Shown piece after piece: positions 10,564 through 21,505 of a stretch of 64,000 bases of DNA. The translations under genes and the position numbers were made by a program. The notes beneath the pieces are model-generated. The model was not told the DNA's origin. It searched no databases and saw nothing but the letters and a program-made list of their open reading frames with translations. The DNA lies in the NCBI GenBank assembly GCA_014529385.2, contig CM043946.1, positions 19,177,077 through 19,241,076 on the forward strand. Direction: 5' to 3'. Position 1 is the first letter of the stretch. Each line of letters opens with the position of its first letter. The stretch comes from Adiantum capillus-veneris (Eukaryota; Streptophyta; Polypodiopsida; Polypodiales; Pteridaceae).

Positions 10564-11652
10564 CCGATAGCGTTGTTGTTCCTTCTTAGATAAGTTCCTC
10601 TTCATGGGCCTTGAATTTCTTTGCCATGTATCTGATTCCTCACTGGTACTAGTAGTAGCCTCTTCTGTTGTGGAAGAATCATACCTTGCAGACTTTGGAA
10701 AAGGATAAGGCTTTTTTACCATATTGTATATTTTGGTAAAGCTGTCATCGACTAAACTGTCATTAAAAAAAACATGTTCTTCAGTTGGTGTAGACTCTAT
10801 AGAAGATTCATCAGTGGAGGAGTCGGTTTCATCAGTGTCATATAATGTGTAGTGCCAAATAGGAAAATCCTTTTTCTGTAGGACATTGCAATAAACTACT
10901 TCATAGTCATACCTATCTTTTAGAACTACATTTCCAAACTTTTTCTTTCTCTTTAAGGAGTTTGGGGCAATATGACCAGGTTAACCACAGATGTAGCATT
11001 TTACCTGTTGTCTTTCTTCTTTGTTGATTTTTCGCTTCTTCCTAACCACTTTGAATTTCTTTCCAAACTTGTTTTGGTGTTGTTTGACCTTGCATTTACA
11101 TTTTTCAGCTTGCTTGCATCCAAACTCTTGATCTTTAGTCTCCTTGGTGCAAAAGTTGGAGTTAAATCCCCTAACCTGTTTGATGTCACGCTTGACCCTC
11201 ATTCAAGCACACTCAAGATCTGTGACTTCATTGATGAAAGAATTTATTTGAGCAAAAGAGATATTTTCATCAATGTGTAGTCCTGCAGCTTTAATTCTTT
11301 CCTTGATTAAATTGGCAAATGATTCAGGAAAAGAATTCACATAATACTGTTTGTACTCAGTTTTAAAGTATCCACCAAGAAAGTGGTACTTAAGTTCGGT
11401 CATGTGCTACTGATATTTTTTTACCTGTGTAAGATTACAAAGCTTACTTCAGAAGAGAGCTTTTCCATTGCGATCTTGAATCTTGCTGGTAGAACCTTGG
11501 AATTTCATTATAAGAGCAACAAAGAATAAAGAAATAACATTGTCGAAGTTTTCTCTGCCTTCATATCCTCCCTCCATAATATATGTTTTACTTTCCACAC
11601 TTAAGTCATCCCACCAAGCTCTTAGCATACCTTGGAATCTAGCCACTATCAT
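10564..11652 (-). pseudogene. Pararetrovirus copy A, coat protein region with zinc knuckle
   Basis: Reading right to left, fragments in shifting frames (11449-11652, 11203-11403, 10981-11202) form one capsid-like region. Features are WWDDLSVESK, then FLGGYFKTEYKQYYVNSFPE and IDENISFAQINSF, then a Lys-rich segment and the knuckle start CYICG, which is cut by a stop before PGHIAPN. An acidic, Ser-rich stretch follows (10780-10870). Capsid plus basic knuckle upstream of protease is the usual caulimovirid order and would package the pregenomic RNA. Frameshifts and stops make it non-coding. The G1 insertion at 10563 separates it from its own protease. Confidence 0.75.
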
Positions 11653-11730
11653 AGAAACAGACTGTCGTTTTGTTAAGTCCTTATACAGGATTCCATAATG
11701 TGCAGAGTTATATATGAACTCAATACCCTT

Positions 11731-12630
11731 CTAGATTTCCTCTTGGGTAACACCATCTATATCTAAGATGGTCATATCACCTATTTTGCTTACCCCTCTA
11801 AGGCTAGTAGAGGATGAAGTAGGAGATTCTACCTTCATTTTACCTGTTTCTCTACTAACAAGGTTGATAATCATGTCCTCTTCACCAGTTTTGATGTCGG
11901 AGTCCTCATGGGAGGATGCTGTCAAGTCTGGAAATATTTGAGGTATATGTACATCCTTCTCATCTAACTCTGTTTCTTGATATCCGGCACATGCATCGTC
12001 TTGAAGCACAATCCAATCTATGTCTTCTGGTATTATGTTGTGTATCTCTTTGCCCAACTGCTGCCTTTCTGCCCAAGTCTAAACCTGTGCATTTTCCCCC
12101 CAGTGAAGATTAGGGTCAAATCCATCAGTTATATCTTTATCTATAAATGGAGACATATGGGCTAGAAATTGAGCAACAAACTCAATGACTAGTTCCTGTT
12201 GAACTGAGGAAAAAATTCTAGGGAATGTTTTATCTTCACTAGTTCCACCAAAAGTAATAACAAGTTGTTGCTGGTTCTTTGATTCAGAGATAAACACATG
12301 TTTGGCTAAAGACATTGAAGAAGTAAAGACTGCCAATTTAGACAAGACTTGGTATTGCAGTGTAGCCAATTTCTTAATGGCATTTGTATGCTAATTAGAT
12401 GTAGCTTCGAGTTTTTGCAGCCGAGAATTTAGAGAAGGTAAAAGATATGGTTGGCTCGTAGACATATCTTTGTCATTAATGGCTTCTTTGGTGAGGCATT
12501 CAATTTTGTTAATAGTAAAGTCAGTTGCTATTATGCGATTGCAGAGTTTACATCTGAACAGACCTTTGAAATCTTTGTAGGTCTCAGGATGTATGCACAT
12601 CAACTTCGGACGAGCTTTGCTTGAAGACAC
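11731..12630 (-). pseudogene. Pararetrovirus copy A, region between movement protein and coat protein
   Basis: Three frames (12391-12630, 12079-12369, 11731-12057) are separated by stops and together look like one former ORF. The first contains CKLC in a basic context and ends in a Leu-rich heptad-like stretch. The last is acidic and Ser/Thr-rich (LTASSHEDSD). No specific domain is recognised. Position suggests the N-terminal arm of the coat polyprotein or a virion-associated protein. That is inference from gene order only. Confidence 0.5.
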
Positions 12631-12933
12631 TATAGAGCTAGTTGATGCAGTATTATACTGTGGTGGTGCAAGAACAGAATCAATTTCCCTTTTTTACTTT
12701 GATTTGCCCAAAATTTTATATTGATCAGTAGAGCCCAATCGCTCTATCTTCATAGGCTCAGGATACTGTACTTCATTTATTAGGGTTTTGGAAATATTCA
12801 ATGTCCATTCTGCAGGAAACTCCACTTCCTGTCATTCTACCATCTCAAGTAGAGTCCCCATAGTAGTGTCATCTACCTTCATTACTATGTTCAGTCCCTT
12901 AAAGGATTCCGAACCTTTTAAGTATCCAGAGTT

Positions 12934-13644
12934 TTAGACAGAAGGGATGCAAGCATTTACAATGCAGACAATCATCCTACAGGCTATTTGCAAGTGGTCA
13001 ACTGTATTCTTCATATCAAGACCATTGGTCTTGATTAACAGAGATACCACTTTATTGAAGTACCTATCTGATAGACTACAAGGGAAGTTTGGGAAGCGTT
13101 CAATGGATATGGGTCCGTTGGACAAGCTTCCTTGCAAGATACTAATAGTCTGATCATTAAGGTTCTTATGCATAGTATCTAGTAATGCTCCTATACATGA
13201 CACATTAAGTCCTTTCCGGAACAGAGGTATAATTCCTACAGCTATATACCCTATATGTACAAAGCGATGATTTCTTTTCAAAGCCTTTTCTCTGAATTCA
13301 GCTAACTCCTCAAAGAAATGGATTATATGATCATCATTATCACTATCCTTAATATTAAGTTTACCATGCATCTCATGGTACAAAATGTCTGTAGACAAAG
13401 CAAAAAGTTTGTTGTGCTTGTATACCTGATTAGCAGTCACTTTAGGTAGACTCCATCTGGCCTGAGGGGTTTCGTCCTCAACTTTGATACTGTCTGTGAG
13501 TAATTTTTTGAATGAAGAGACAATTATTGCCATTGCTGATGAAAGGTTGGGTGGAATAAGTTTCTTCTCAGGTGTAGCTTTGTAGCCAAGCAAGAATTGA
13601 AGTCCTAGGAGTAAGCTTCTAAACTGTCTGCATTTTAGCAGCAC
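12934..13644 (-). pseudogene. Pararetroviral cell-to-cell movement protein (30K-type), copy A
   Basis: A 236-residue open frame on the minus strand with the caulimovirid movement-protein pattern: HRFVHIGYIAVGIIPLFRKG, LDTMHKNLNDQ, then ISIERFPNFPCSLSD and a C-terminal block beginning with NTVDHLQIACRM. In viruses of this family the protein lines plasmodesmata and carries virus between cells. It is the first ORF downstream of the primer-binding site (13770-13786), as in intact genomes. The frame reaches its last stop without interruption, but the N-terminus is not certain and upstream sequence toward 13700 may have held more codons. The downstream ORFs are broken, so it is listed as part of a relic. 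Confidence 0.8.
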
Positions 13645-13769
13645 CTTGCCTGAGCGACTGTGACCAATTAAGCTGAAATGACTTCAATGAGTAAGCATTG
13701 GCTTTGTGAGTAAGTTACTATGTATTGGAAGAAACTTTTAATGGCCAACTTTATGCAGCAAAGGAAGAT

Positions 13770-13786
13770 AACTAGCTCTCATACCA
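13770..13786 (-). promoter_or_regulatory. Pararetrovirus primer-binding site (tRNA-Met), copy A
   Basis: The minus strand reads tggtatgagagctagtt, matching the caulimovirid tRNA-Met site except for a C-to-G change in tggtatCagagc and one other difference. It defines the conventional genome start and lies about 125 bp upstream of the movement-protein frame. Confidence 0.75.
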
Positions 13787-14273
13787 ATTAGACAGCGGAT
13801 TATGAAATTAGATCACGACAGATCAATAACAAACCTCAGTAGAGAACACACACAGCTAAACAATATCACAGATCAGACACAGTTGAACAGTATCACAAGC
13901 ACAGGTAATCAAGACAACTGTTGTATAGATTGAACAAGGTTACAAGATGAAGGCTAATGATAGGGCATACAGAAGATCTTCTTTGATCTCTCAGATAGAA
14001 GGTTTATTAAAGACGCCGATATAGAAACACTGCGGTTCCTTATACACATGGGGTTGTATGGGTGTTTATTGACGCGTGTAACAAAGATGCCGATATTTTG
14101 AGGTGGTGGAATACAGCTGTCAATAAGGACATCTTAGTGGATTTGTACAAAGCAATGATGGTCCATAAAGGAAAAGGAACGGAAGGTGCAGGACAGCTGT
14201 TACATAGTGGGAAATTAGATTCATACTAGAAAAGGAAAGGTAAGTGGGAAATAAACTTGTGATACTGGTACTA
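13787..14273 (-). promoter_or_regulatory. Pararetrovirus intergenic/promoter region joining copy B to copy A
   Basis: 487 bp without coding signal lie between the truncated RNase H of copy B and the primer site of copy A, where a circular genome's intergenic region would be. On the minus strand a TATA-like tataagg occurs at 14038-14044, about 250 bp upstream of the primer site. That is a plausible pregenomic promoter position. The exact joint near 14274 falls in the middle of RNase H, so this is not a clean unit-length junction. Confidence 0.55.
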
Positions 14274-15484
14274 TCAAAAGTTGGTGACTTGAGGATCCTT
14301 GAAGCGTCCAGATGCCCATCGGAAAATGATAGGGCCACTTTTGGTTTCTTCACATAGTATACCTCCCCAAGCTTCTTTGGAGGCATCAAAGTAAACCACC
14401 CACGGTTTATCAGATGGTATTTGCAGAGGCGGAAAGTGACAGCAAACCTGCTTTATTTGTTGGACTATTTTTGTCGTGTGGTCAGTCCAGGAAAAGTGTG
14501 TACTGCGTTCCAATTCCTTGAAGATTAGCAGATCTTTACCAAGATGGGGATACTGGGAACTATCCATTGTAAGCAGCCAACAAAAGAGTGCAACTGTTTC
14601 TTTTAGTAAAAATATCAGGGAAACCTTGCAATTGTTGAGAAATGAGGCTGCATTTGGATGCATTCTGAGAAAATCGCAACTCCTAGGAATGCCACCTGAG
14701 ACTGGCAAAGCTCAATTTTATTCAGACTTAATACAAGACATGTTCTTTGCAGCTTCTTTATGAACATATGCATATGCTTGATATGACTATTGATATCCTT
14801 AGAATAAACTAAGATATCATCGATATATAAGAGCACAAATTCCTTGCAATCTACAAAAATTAATTTGATCCTTTCCTGGCATAAGGAAGGGGCAGGTTTA
14901 ATACCCATTGGTAGGACATTCCATTCAAACAGTCCCTGAGGTACCACAAAACTAGTATTATGTATATTTGTTGGATGTGTGTTGATTTGCTAAAAACCAC
15001 TTTTGATATCAAAATTGGATAAAATCTTACAACTCCTGATTCTTCAAAGAAGATCATCCTAAAGTGGTAGAGGAAATCTGCGAGGTTCAAGCCAATCATT
15101 AATCGGCTTGTAGTTGATGACAAGTCTCTTTTTTCCCCTCTTCTGCTAAAAGTGATTATTGAGGTAGAAATCTTGGCAAGCAAATGCATTATTACTCGGA
15201 GAAATAAGTCCATCATTAAGTAATTGTCCAATCTCCTCATTGCATAATTTAGTGTCTTCTAATGACCTGCCAGGATGTGTTGCTTTCAATCCAGCAGTGG
15301 GTGGGTTTCCTGGAAGTGAAACCCAATACTCTTCTCGATCCCAGAACTCTAGTGGGTTGTCATTGGTTTGTTGCGTTAGCAACACTCTAATTTCTTCCAA
15401 TTCTTTAGAGTATCTGATTTTTTCCATTTGGAACCATTGCTGGAATCTTTCTTCCTTTTGAGGATCAGAGAGAGTGGGAATCAT
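14274..15484 (-). pseudogene. Pararetroviral reverse transcriptase and truncated RNase H, copy B
   Basis: Overlapping minus-strand frames give one RT. The N-terminal block starts MIPTLSDPQKEE (15484), then EFWDREEYWVSLPG, KRLVINYKPINDWL and SNFDIKSGF near 15020-15120 in other phases. NVLPMGIKPAPSLCQ and the active-site YIDDILVYSK lie at about 14790-14900. The connection and RNase H start follow (VVYFDASKEAWGG near 14380), with the first catalytic Asp in FDAS. The frame ends at VTNF, so the rest of RNase H is missing. At least three phase changes and several stops separate the blocks. RT of this type copies pregenomic RNA to DNA. Confidence 0.85.
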
Positions 15485-15685
15485 CCCCTCGAGAAGAAGA
15501 GCACCTCTAGATTTAGTGCTTACCTAGTAAGCTGTAGTCTTGACATAAAACTACATAGATAAATCAGGTAAAATAGTGAAAGGGGTTACCTGAGATACCA
15601 AATCTGCACCAAGTGTAAGATCTGTATTTGGGTGAGGGTGTAGATATAGGGTAATCACAAAGTTAGCTTTTCCAACATCAATTTT

Positions 15686-15928
15686 TCAAGAGACTACCTT
15701 TTGTATTTTTCCTCTAGTATTATTCGCATAGGAAACTGTAATTCTAGAACGAAGATATTGAATCAAGTGTGGTGGAACAAGGGCTTGATTAATATAGGAC
15801 ATTACATAGCCTGAGTCCCATAGAGCATCAACATGGAATGATTGTGTGTGTAGAAACTTGATCCAAACTTCCGAATAGAATGCTCTATTGAATTTGGCAT
15901 CAAAGTGAATCACATTACATGCATTCAT
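15686..15928 (-). pseudogene. Pararetroviral protease, copy B
   Basis: 80 residues corresponding to copy A's protease, with DALWDSGYVMSYI (Ser to Tyr after DSG) and conserved flanks. A stop after KVVS ends the frame, and the remaining protease up to the TDLTLGADLV-type motif lies downstream near 15590-15680 in a shifted phase. It is decayed. Confidence 0.75.
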
Positions 15929-16466
15929 AATATGATCGGGTACCGAGTCACTTACAGGTTCAGTAGCTACCTAATGCATGACTACCATGTTAGAGAGATT
16001 AGTAGCAATAGCATAGGTTTGATCAACCTTGGCTTCAAAAGCAGCAAGCTGAGATTCTATTATTGTGATGCATTGACTCAGCTCTTTGCAATCTAGATGT
16101 ATAGCTTAGATAGCATCTAGAATAGCTTTATCATTCTTACTGCATACCTAAGTAAATTCAGCTGCATGCTCCATTGGTGATTGTCTTGGAACAGAAGTTG
16201 AAGCAGAGGCCTGTTTAGTAGCTTTAGAAGATCGCACTACCAGCAGTGGTTGGTCGATAAGATCATCACGTTGCTTCATTTGTTGCTTCCATTCAGGTTG
16301 ATTCACAATGTCAGCAGTTCTCTCAACCATACTTCTGAATAGTGGTAGTGGCCGATAGCGTTGTTGTTCCTTCTTAGATAAGTTTATCTTCATGGGCCTT
16401 GAATTTCTATGCCATGTATCTGATTCTTCACTGGTACTAGTAGTAGTCTCTTCTGTTCTGGAAGAA

Positions 16467-16838
16467 TCATACCTTGCAGACTTTAGGAAAGGATAAGGCT
16501 TTTTTTACCATATTGGATATTTTGGTAAAGCTATCATTGGCTAAACTATCATTAGAAAAAAGAGGTTCTTCAGTTGGTATGGACTCTGCATAAGATTCAT
16601 CAGTAGAGGAGTCAGTTTCATCAGAGTCGTATAATGTGTATTGCCGAATAGGAAAATCCTTTTTCTCTAGGACATTGCAGTAAACTACTTCATACTCATA
16701 CCTGTCTTTTAAAACAACATTTCCAAACTTTTTCTTTCTCTTTGGGTAGTTAGGGGCAATATGACCAGGTTTACCATAGATGTAGCATTTTACATGTTGT
16801 CTTTTTTCTTTGTTGAGCTTTTGCTTCTTCCTAACCAC
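16467..16838 (-). pseudogene. Pararetroviral coat C-terminus: basic zinc knuckle and acidic tail, copy B
   Basis: A 123-residue open frame beginning in a Lys/Arg-rich stretch (VRKKQKLNKEKRQ). A degenerate knuckle CYIYGKPGHIAPNY follows, in which two of the expected cysteines are tyrosine, then KRKKKFGN and an acidic Asp/Glu/Ser tail (DSDETDSSTDESYAE). Copies A and C retain CYICG at this point, so the ancestral knuckle was probably functional. The knuckle binds RNA during packaging in this family. The tail length and composition are typical of caulimovirid coat precursors. Confidence 0.7.
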
Positions 16839-16872
16839 TTTGAATTTCTTCCTTTCCTTTTATGAACCTCTG

Positions 16873-18207
16873 CATTTTCCTTTTGAGGATCATGGAGAGT
16901 GGGAATCATCCCTTCGAGAAGAAGAGCACCTCTAGCTTTCGTGCTTATCTAGTAAGCTGTAGTCTTGACATAAAATTACATAGATAAATCAGGTTAAATA
17001 GTGAAAGGGGTTATGGCCTACGATACCAAATTTGCACCAAGTGTAAGATCTGTATTTGGGTGAGGGTACAAATATAGGGTAATTAGAAACTTAGCTTTTC
17101 CACTAGCAATTTTGCAAGAGACTACCTTTGTATTTTTCCTCTAGTATTATTGGCATAGGAGACTTCCAGAAGGAAGATATTGAATCAAGTTTGGTGGAAC
17201 AATGGCTTGATTAATATAGGACATTACAGAGCCTGAGTCCCATAGAGCATCAACATGGAATGATTGTGTGTGAGGAAAATTGATCCAAACATCCGAATAG
17301 AATGCTCTATTGAATTTGGCATTAAGGTGAATCACATCACATGCATTCATAATATGCTCGGGTACCCAGTCACTTACAGTTTCAGTAGCTACATGATGCA
17401 TGTCTACCATGTCAGAGAGATTAGTAGCAATATCAAGTTTGATCAACCTTGGCTTCAATAGCAGCAAGCTGAGATTCTATTATTGTGATGCATTGACTCA
17501 GCTCTTTGCAATCTAGATGTATAGCTTGGATAGCATCTAGAAAAGCTTTATCATTCTTACTGCATACCTCAATAAATTTAGATGCATGCTCTATTGGTGA
17601 TTGTCTTGGAAATGAAGTTGAAGTAGAGGCATGTTTAGTAGCTTTAGAAGATCTACTACCAGCGGTGGTTACTGGATAAAATCATCTCGTTGCTTCATTT
17701 GTTTCTTCCATTCAGGTTGATTCACAATGTCAGTAGTTCTCTCAACCATAGTTCTGAATAATGGTAGTGGCTGATAGCATTGTTGTTCCTTCTAAGATAA
17801 GTTCATCTTCATGGGCCTTGAATTTCTCTACCATGTATCCGATTCTTCACTGGTACTAATAGTAGCCTCTTCTGTTATGGAAGAATCATATCTTGTAGAC
17901 TTTGGAAAAGGATAAGGCTTTTTTACAATATTGGACATTTTGGTAAAGCTATCATAGGCTAAACTGTCATCAGAAAAAACAAGTTCTTTAGTTGGAGTAG
18001 ACTCTGCAAAAGATTCATGAGTAGAGGAGTTGATTTCATCAGAGTCATATAATGTGTACTACCAAGTAGGAAAATCCTTTTCCTATAGGACATTGCAGTA
18101 AACTACTTCATACTCATACCTGTCTTTTAAAACAACATTTCCAAACTTTTTCTTTCTCTTTGGTTAGTTATGGGAAATATGACCAGGTTTACCACAGATG
18201 TATCATT
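16873..18207 (-). pseudogene. Endogenous pararetrovirus copy C (coat knuckle to RT start)
   Basis: A third copy covering the same segment as the others: knuckle region near 18100-18207, acidic linker, coiled-coil-like linker, protease (17147-17467), and RT start near 16880-16910. It is cut on the left by a joint to copy B near 16856-16885 with about 30 bp of filler, and on the right exactly at the copia LTR (18208). Numerous stops are present. Confidence 0.8.
17147..17467 (-). pseudogene. Pararetroviral protease, copy C
   Basis: 106 residues including the upstream linker (ATNLSDMVDMHHVATE) and DALWDSGSVMSYINQA, so the catalytic D-S-G-S is intact. The frame breaks after QYLPSGSLLCQ, before the second motif. 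Relative to copy A there are scattered substitutions such as FNRAFYSDVWINF, consistent with separate decay. Confidence 0.78.
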
Positions 18208-18434
18208 TGTTACCATATACATGTGGTAGTGATGTGTGTGAACACACTAGGACCGCCGGGGCATTTTTTCCCTCTTTAGGAGGTTTTTTCCCCCGAGCAT
18301 TGTATATACGCCCATCACTCTAGGGTTATCTATCTTTCCATTGCACACTAAGTAATACACTTTCTATTGTGTGCCTTGAGCTTCCTTCGTCTTCTCCACA
18401 CTGTGTGTGTTTCTCTGCAACCCTAATTCCAACA
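18208..18434 (+). repeat. Copia LTR (5' end of a truncated copia element)
   Basis: 227 bp, starting tgttaccatatacatg and ending ccaaca. It matches, in opposite orientation, the LTRs at 55112-55336 and 59896-60122. Its primer site follows at 18437, so it is a 5' LTR. No second LTR is found for this copy. Confidence 0.9.
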
Positions 18435-18436
18435 AT

Positions 18437-18448
18437 TGGTATCAGAGC
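18437..18448 (+). promoter_or_regulatory. Copia primer-binding site (tRNA-Met)
   Basis: tggtatcagagc two bases after the LTR, complementary to the initiator tRNA-Met 3' end. Confidence 0.9.
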
Positions 18449-18796
18449 AGGTTGCATCCTCCCGAGCTTAGTCGCTAGCTGCTCTAGTACACGCCTGCTC
18501 ACTTTCTCCGAATACAGTGAGGTTTGGCGAGCGTTTGCACGTCGACTAAAATTTTGGGCAAGCTCGTAGAGCTTAGTCTGCTCAGATTTTTGATTCGGGC
18601 TCATTTCGGCCTCCGTTTCCAGTACAGGCAGGTCTGCACAGGCAATTTCATCATTTTGTGCAAAATTTCTGTCAGTGCCATTTTCTGCATAACAGGTTCC
18701 CTATAGTCTTCTACGGTTTGTGCTATATAGCACGTGTTGTTCCCACTCCGTTTCTCCTATTTTCGGGCAGTTTTCACATCAGGTGCAGCATTTACC

Positions 18797-19056
18797 ATGG
18801 CTGACAACAACAACACAGATGTGTTCAAGATGTTTGCTGCTGTCAAAGGGCGTCTAGAACATTGTGCAGGGCATTGATGTACGTCCTGGTTCTGAGGATG
18901 TAGGCGATGTTGAGGATGTTGCAGGTCTTGCTGCAAGGATTGGTGTTGTTAGAGTTGTTTTGCCTATGACAGAACAAGCTCATTGGGATGTTACGGATGC
19001 GCAGGCTCATGCATTGATTGCGTTGTCTGTGAAGCGCACCAGTGTTCCTCACATCA
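18797..19056 (+). pseudogene. Truncated copia gag start, fused to gypsy gag
   Basis: Starts MADNNNTDVFKMFAA, the same start as the full copia element (59582). About 70 bp present in that copy are deleted here, then both share the in-frame TAG within tcaaagNgcgtctagaac. Downstream the gag reads through to VPHI at about 19055, where copia similarity stops and gypsy gag begins in the same frame. The preceding 18449-18796 is the copia leader. The joint has no LTR or target duplication, so it arose by rearrangement rather than by simple insertion. Confidence 0.8.
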
Positions 19057-20435
19057 ATGGTGAGTCTGTTAGGGATTGTGCAACTCGAATGAAGCAATAC
19101 ATTGCCAGATGCCCAAAGATGGAGATACCTGCAGAAGAACGACTTGTATCATTGTTTCTGGAGGGACTGCTAAACAAAGAACTTCATGCTATACTCTATA
19201 GAAAGAATCATACAACCCTAGAAGCATGTGTGTCGGATGCTATTGACTTAGGAGACAAATTTTCAATGAAGAAGATGTCCCTAAGGATAACCAAAGCAAG
19301 AAAATGGCTTCCACTAAACCAGCACAAGTGGGAATGGCTTCTGCAGCACCACTCTCAGCCATAGAAGATATGCTTAAAAGGATGAACGACATGATGAACA
19401 AAATGCAGAAAGCACCTATGAGGGGACCAGGACAACGGATGCCTCCACAGGGACAGCCAACTAGGTCATAGAAATGGTGTGCAATCGAGGGTAAATGGAC
19501 CAACCATGAGACCCACGAGTGCTACTTCTTCAGACCAAAGTATGATGGAAATGTTCAATATGTGCCCATGACACCACAAGGACAACCCATGTACAGATAT
19601 CAGCCTAATATCGCCCAATCTCAAAGACCACCAATGGGTATGGAAAGACCTCAACCTATGTTGGGACAACAACCTCTGTATCCAGGACATAATGCAGTGC
19701 CTGTAAAGTACATGCACTGTGAAGGAGTCATAGATGAACAAGAATTAGTGCCTGCTACACCCTATGCAGAGCCTAGTACATCTACAATAATGGTAGAAGG
19801 AGATTGGTATAATCCATATCCGCCACCAATGGAAGAAACAGTGACTTATGCTCCACCAGAGCTAGCATCGATGTATTATGTAGCTAATGAAGGTGTCAGA
19901 CCTCCCATAGTAAGACCCATGATGAAGCCAAGAACAGGAAACTGTCATAATTGTGGTGCTGATGATCATTGGAAAAATGAATGTCCAGAGCCTGACAAAA
20001 ACCTCAAGCGAATGGAAGCCTATTGCATACAATGTTGCAAAAATGAAGGACACTTTCCGGAAGATTGTCATAAAAATCCGTTGAACAAGGGTAAAACCGT
20101 AGTAAACGTAGTCCAAGTGATACCTAGTAGCTCATCAAAGAGTGAACCAATTGTCCCAATCAAGGTAATCACTAGAGCCCAGGCCAAGAAAAAGAAACAC
20201 AACTCCTCTGATGATTCAGAAAATACGAAAGTTTCTTCTCAAAGAATCAAAAGGAGCAGAAGCAAAAGATATGAGATGAGAAAACAAAAACAACGGGTTG
20301 AAATCTAGGAGAAAGCAAAGAAGCTAGTCCAGGACAAGTTGAAGGAAACTGGCAGTTAATTCAAGGAAGCAACAGTGAAATCTGGAGGATCCATTCTGGT
20401 TGATAAAATTTTTGAGCTTATTAATGCCGCTGAGG
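19056..20435 (+). pseudogene. gag: G2 gag (gypsy) with several zinc knuckles
   Basis: Two phases form one gag. The capsid-like start (NGESVRDCATRMKQYIAR, LVSLFLEGLLNKELHA) runs to 19364 with a shift near 19270. The second phase continues through a Pro/Gln/Met-rich linker to 20308. Knuckle-like modules are WCAIEGKWTNHETHEC near 19475, CHNCGADDHWKNEC near 19940 and CIQCCKNEGHFPEDC near 20030, the last two being proper C-X2-C-X4-H-X4-C. A basic Lys/Arg tail follows. A TAG at 19468-19470 interrupts the linker. It is the N-terminal part of the large element G2, whose continuation lies at 23090-23415 and 28428 onward. The 5' end and 5' LTR are missing. Confidence 0.78.
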
Positions 20436-21456
20436 CGGTCCGGGGCGGGCAACAAGAGAGGCGACCTCTAAACACCCCTCAAGGCTCCCGTGCTGCTCAA
20501 TTGGGGCTGGGGCAACCACAAGCACAACACAACAACAAACCCACAGCCAAACCCAAACAAGATAGGGGCACCACCTAGTTATGGTATGCGAACTAGGACG
20601 CAAGAGAGATTTTGGCACAACCAAGAAGATGCACCACACAACACACACAAGCAACCTCACACCAAGACACACATGAAATGGACCAGAGAGAGCTAGAGAA
20701 AAGGGAAGAGAGAGAGGAAAGGATCTTGCGTAATACCTTATTTGTGACTTGCAAATGGAGATGGTTCGTTATGATGCTATCATAGAACTTGTACAAAACT
20801 CACTCAATGCTTAGTGATTGCTAAACATTGCCAAAACACACACACACTGTCTTAGGGTGTGGGAGACCTCTCACCACAATACCCTCTTACAATGGACAAA
20901 AAAATGGCAATGAAAAACACACTAAAAAACTTACTAAAATCAAGATCAACCGATAAAAACTCAAAATACACAAGTCATCTTGAATTCACCAAACCGTATT
21001 GCACAAATGGAAGGACGAAGATTTGAACGTCGAATCACGCCTTTGATGCACCAAACCTCAATTTATTGATGATGAAAGAGCATATACAATAGTGTTTTTG
21101 AGATTTGTGGAACTCGCACTCTCTCACTTGCAATGTGTAGCTTGAAGGCTTCTCTCACACCAAGAGTGAAGCTCACAAGCGATTGCTACACCTAAGTCTC
21201 TCCTCACGCATAGAGTGTTGGGGTGCTTTGTGAGATGTTGGAGGTTGTTTTACAAGAAGGAGAGGGGCCTATTTATAGGTTGGAGACCCCTCATTAAGAT
21301 TATTGGAAATCCTAATTTACAAGCTAACAAATCAGGATTATGATTTTTTTGAATATCAAAACATTGCGGGCCTTCTTTGTCTGCTTGAGTCATGGGTGTG
21401 GGCTCAAAAGAGAGCATTATTGATGGTAGATAAGGTGAAAGTAAGTTTTAAGGAAG

Positions 21457-21505
<49 letters not shown>

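Larger units (their letters stand above)
14274..16855 (-). pseudogene. Endogenous pararetrovirus copy B (coat knuckle to truncated RNase H)
   Basis: The most complete downstream copy: knuckle and acidic linker (16467-16838), protease (15686-15928), and RT and RNase H (14274-15484). It is not interrupted by G1 and so shows the pre-insertion sequence around the G1 target. RNase H ends abruptly after its first catalytic block near 14274. Multiple frameshifts and stops occur throughout. Confidence 0.85.
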
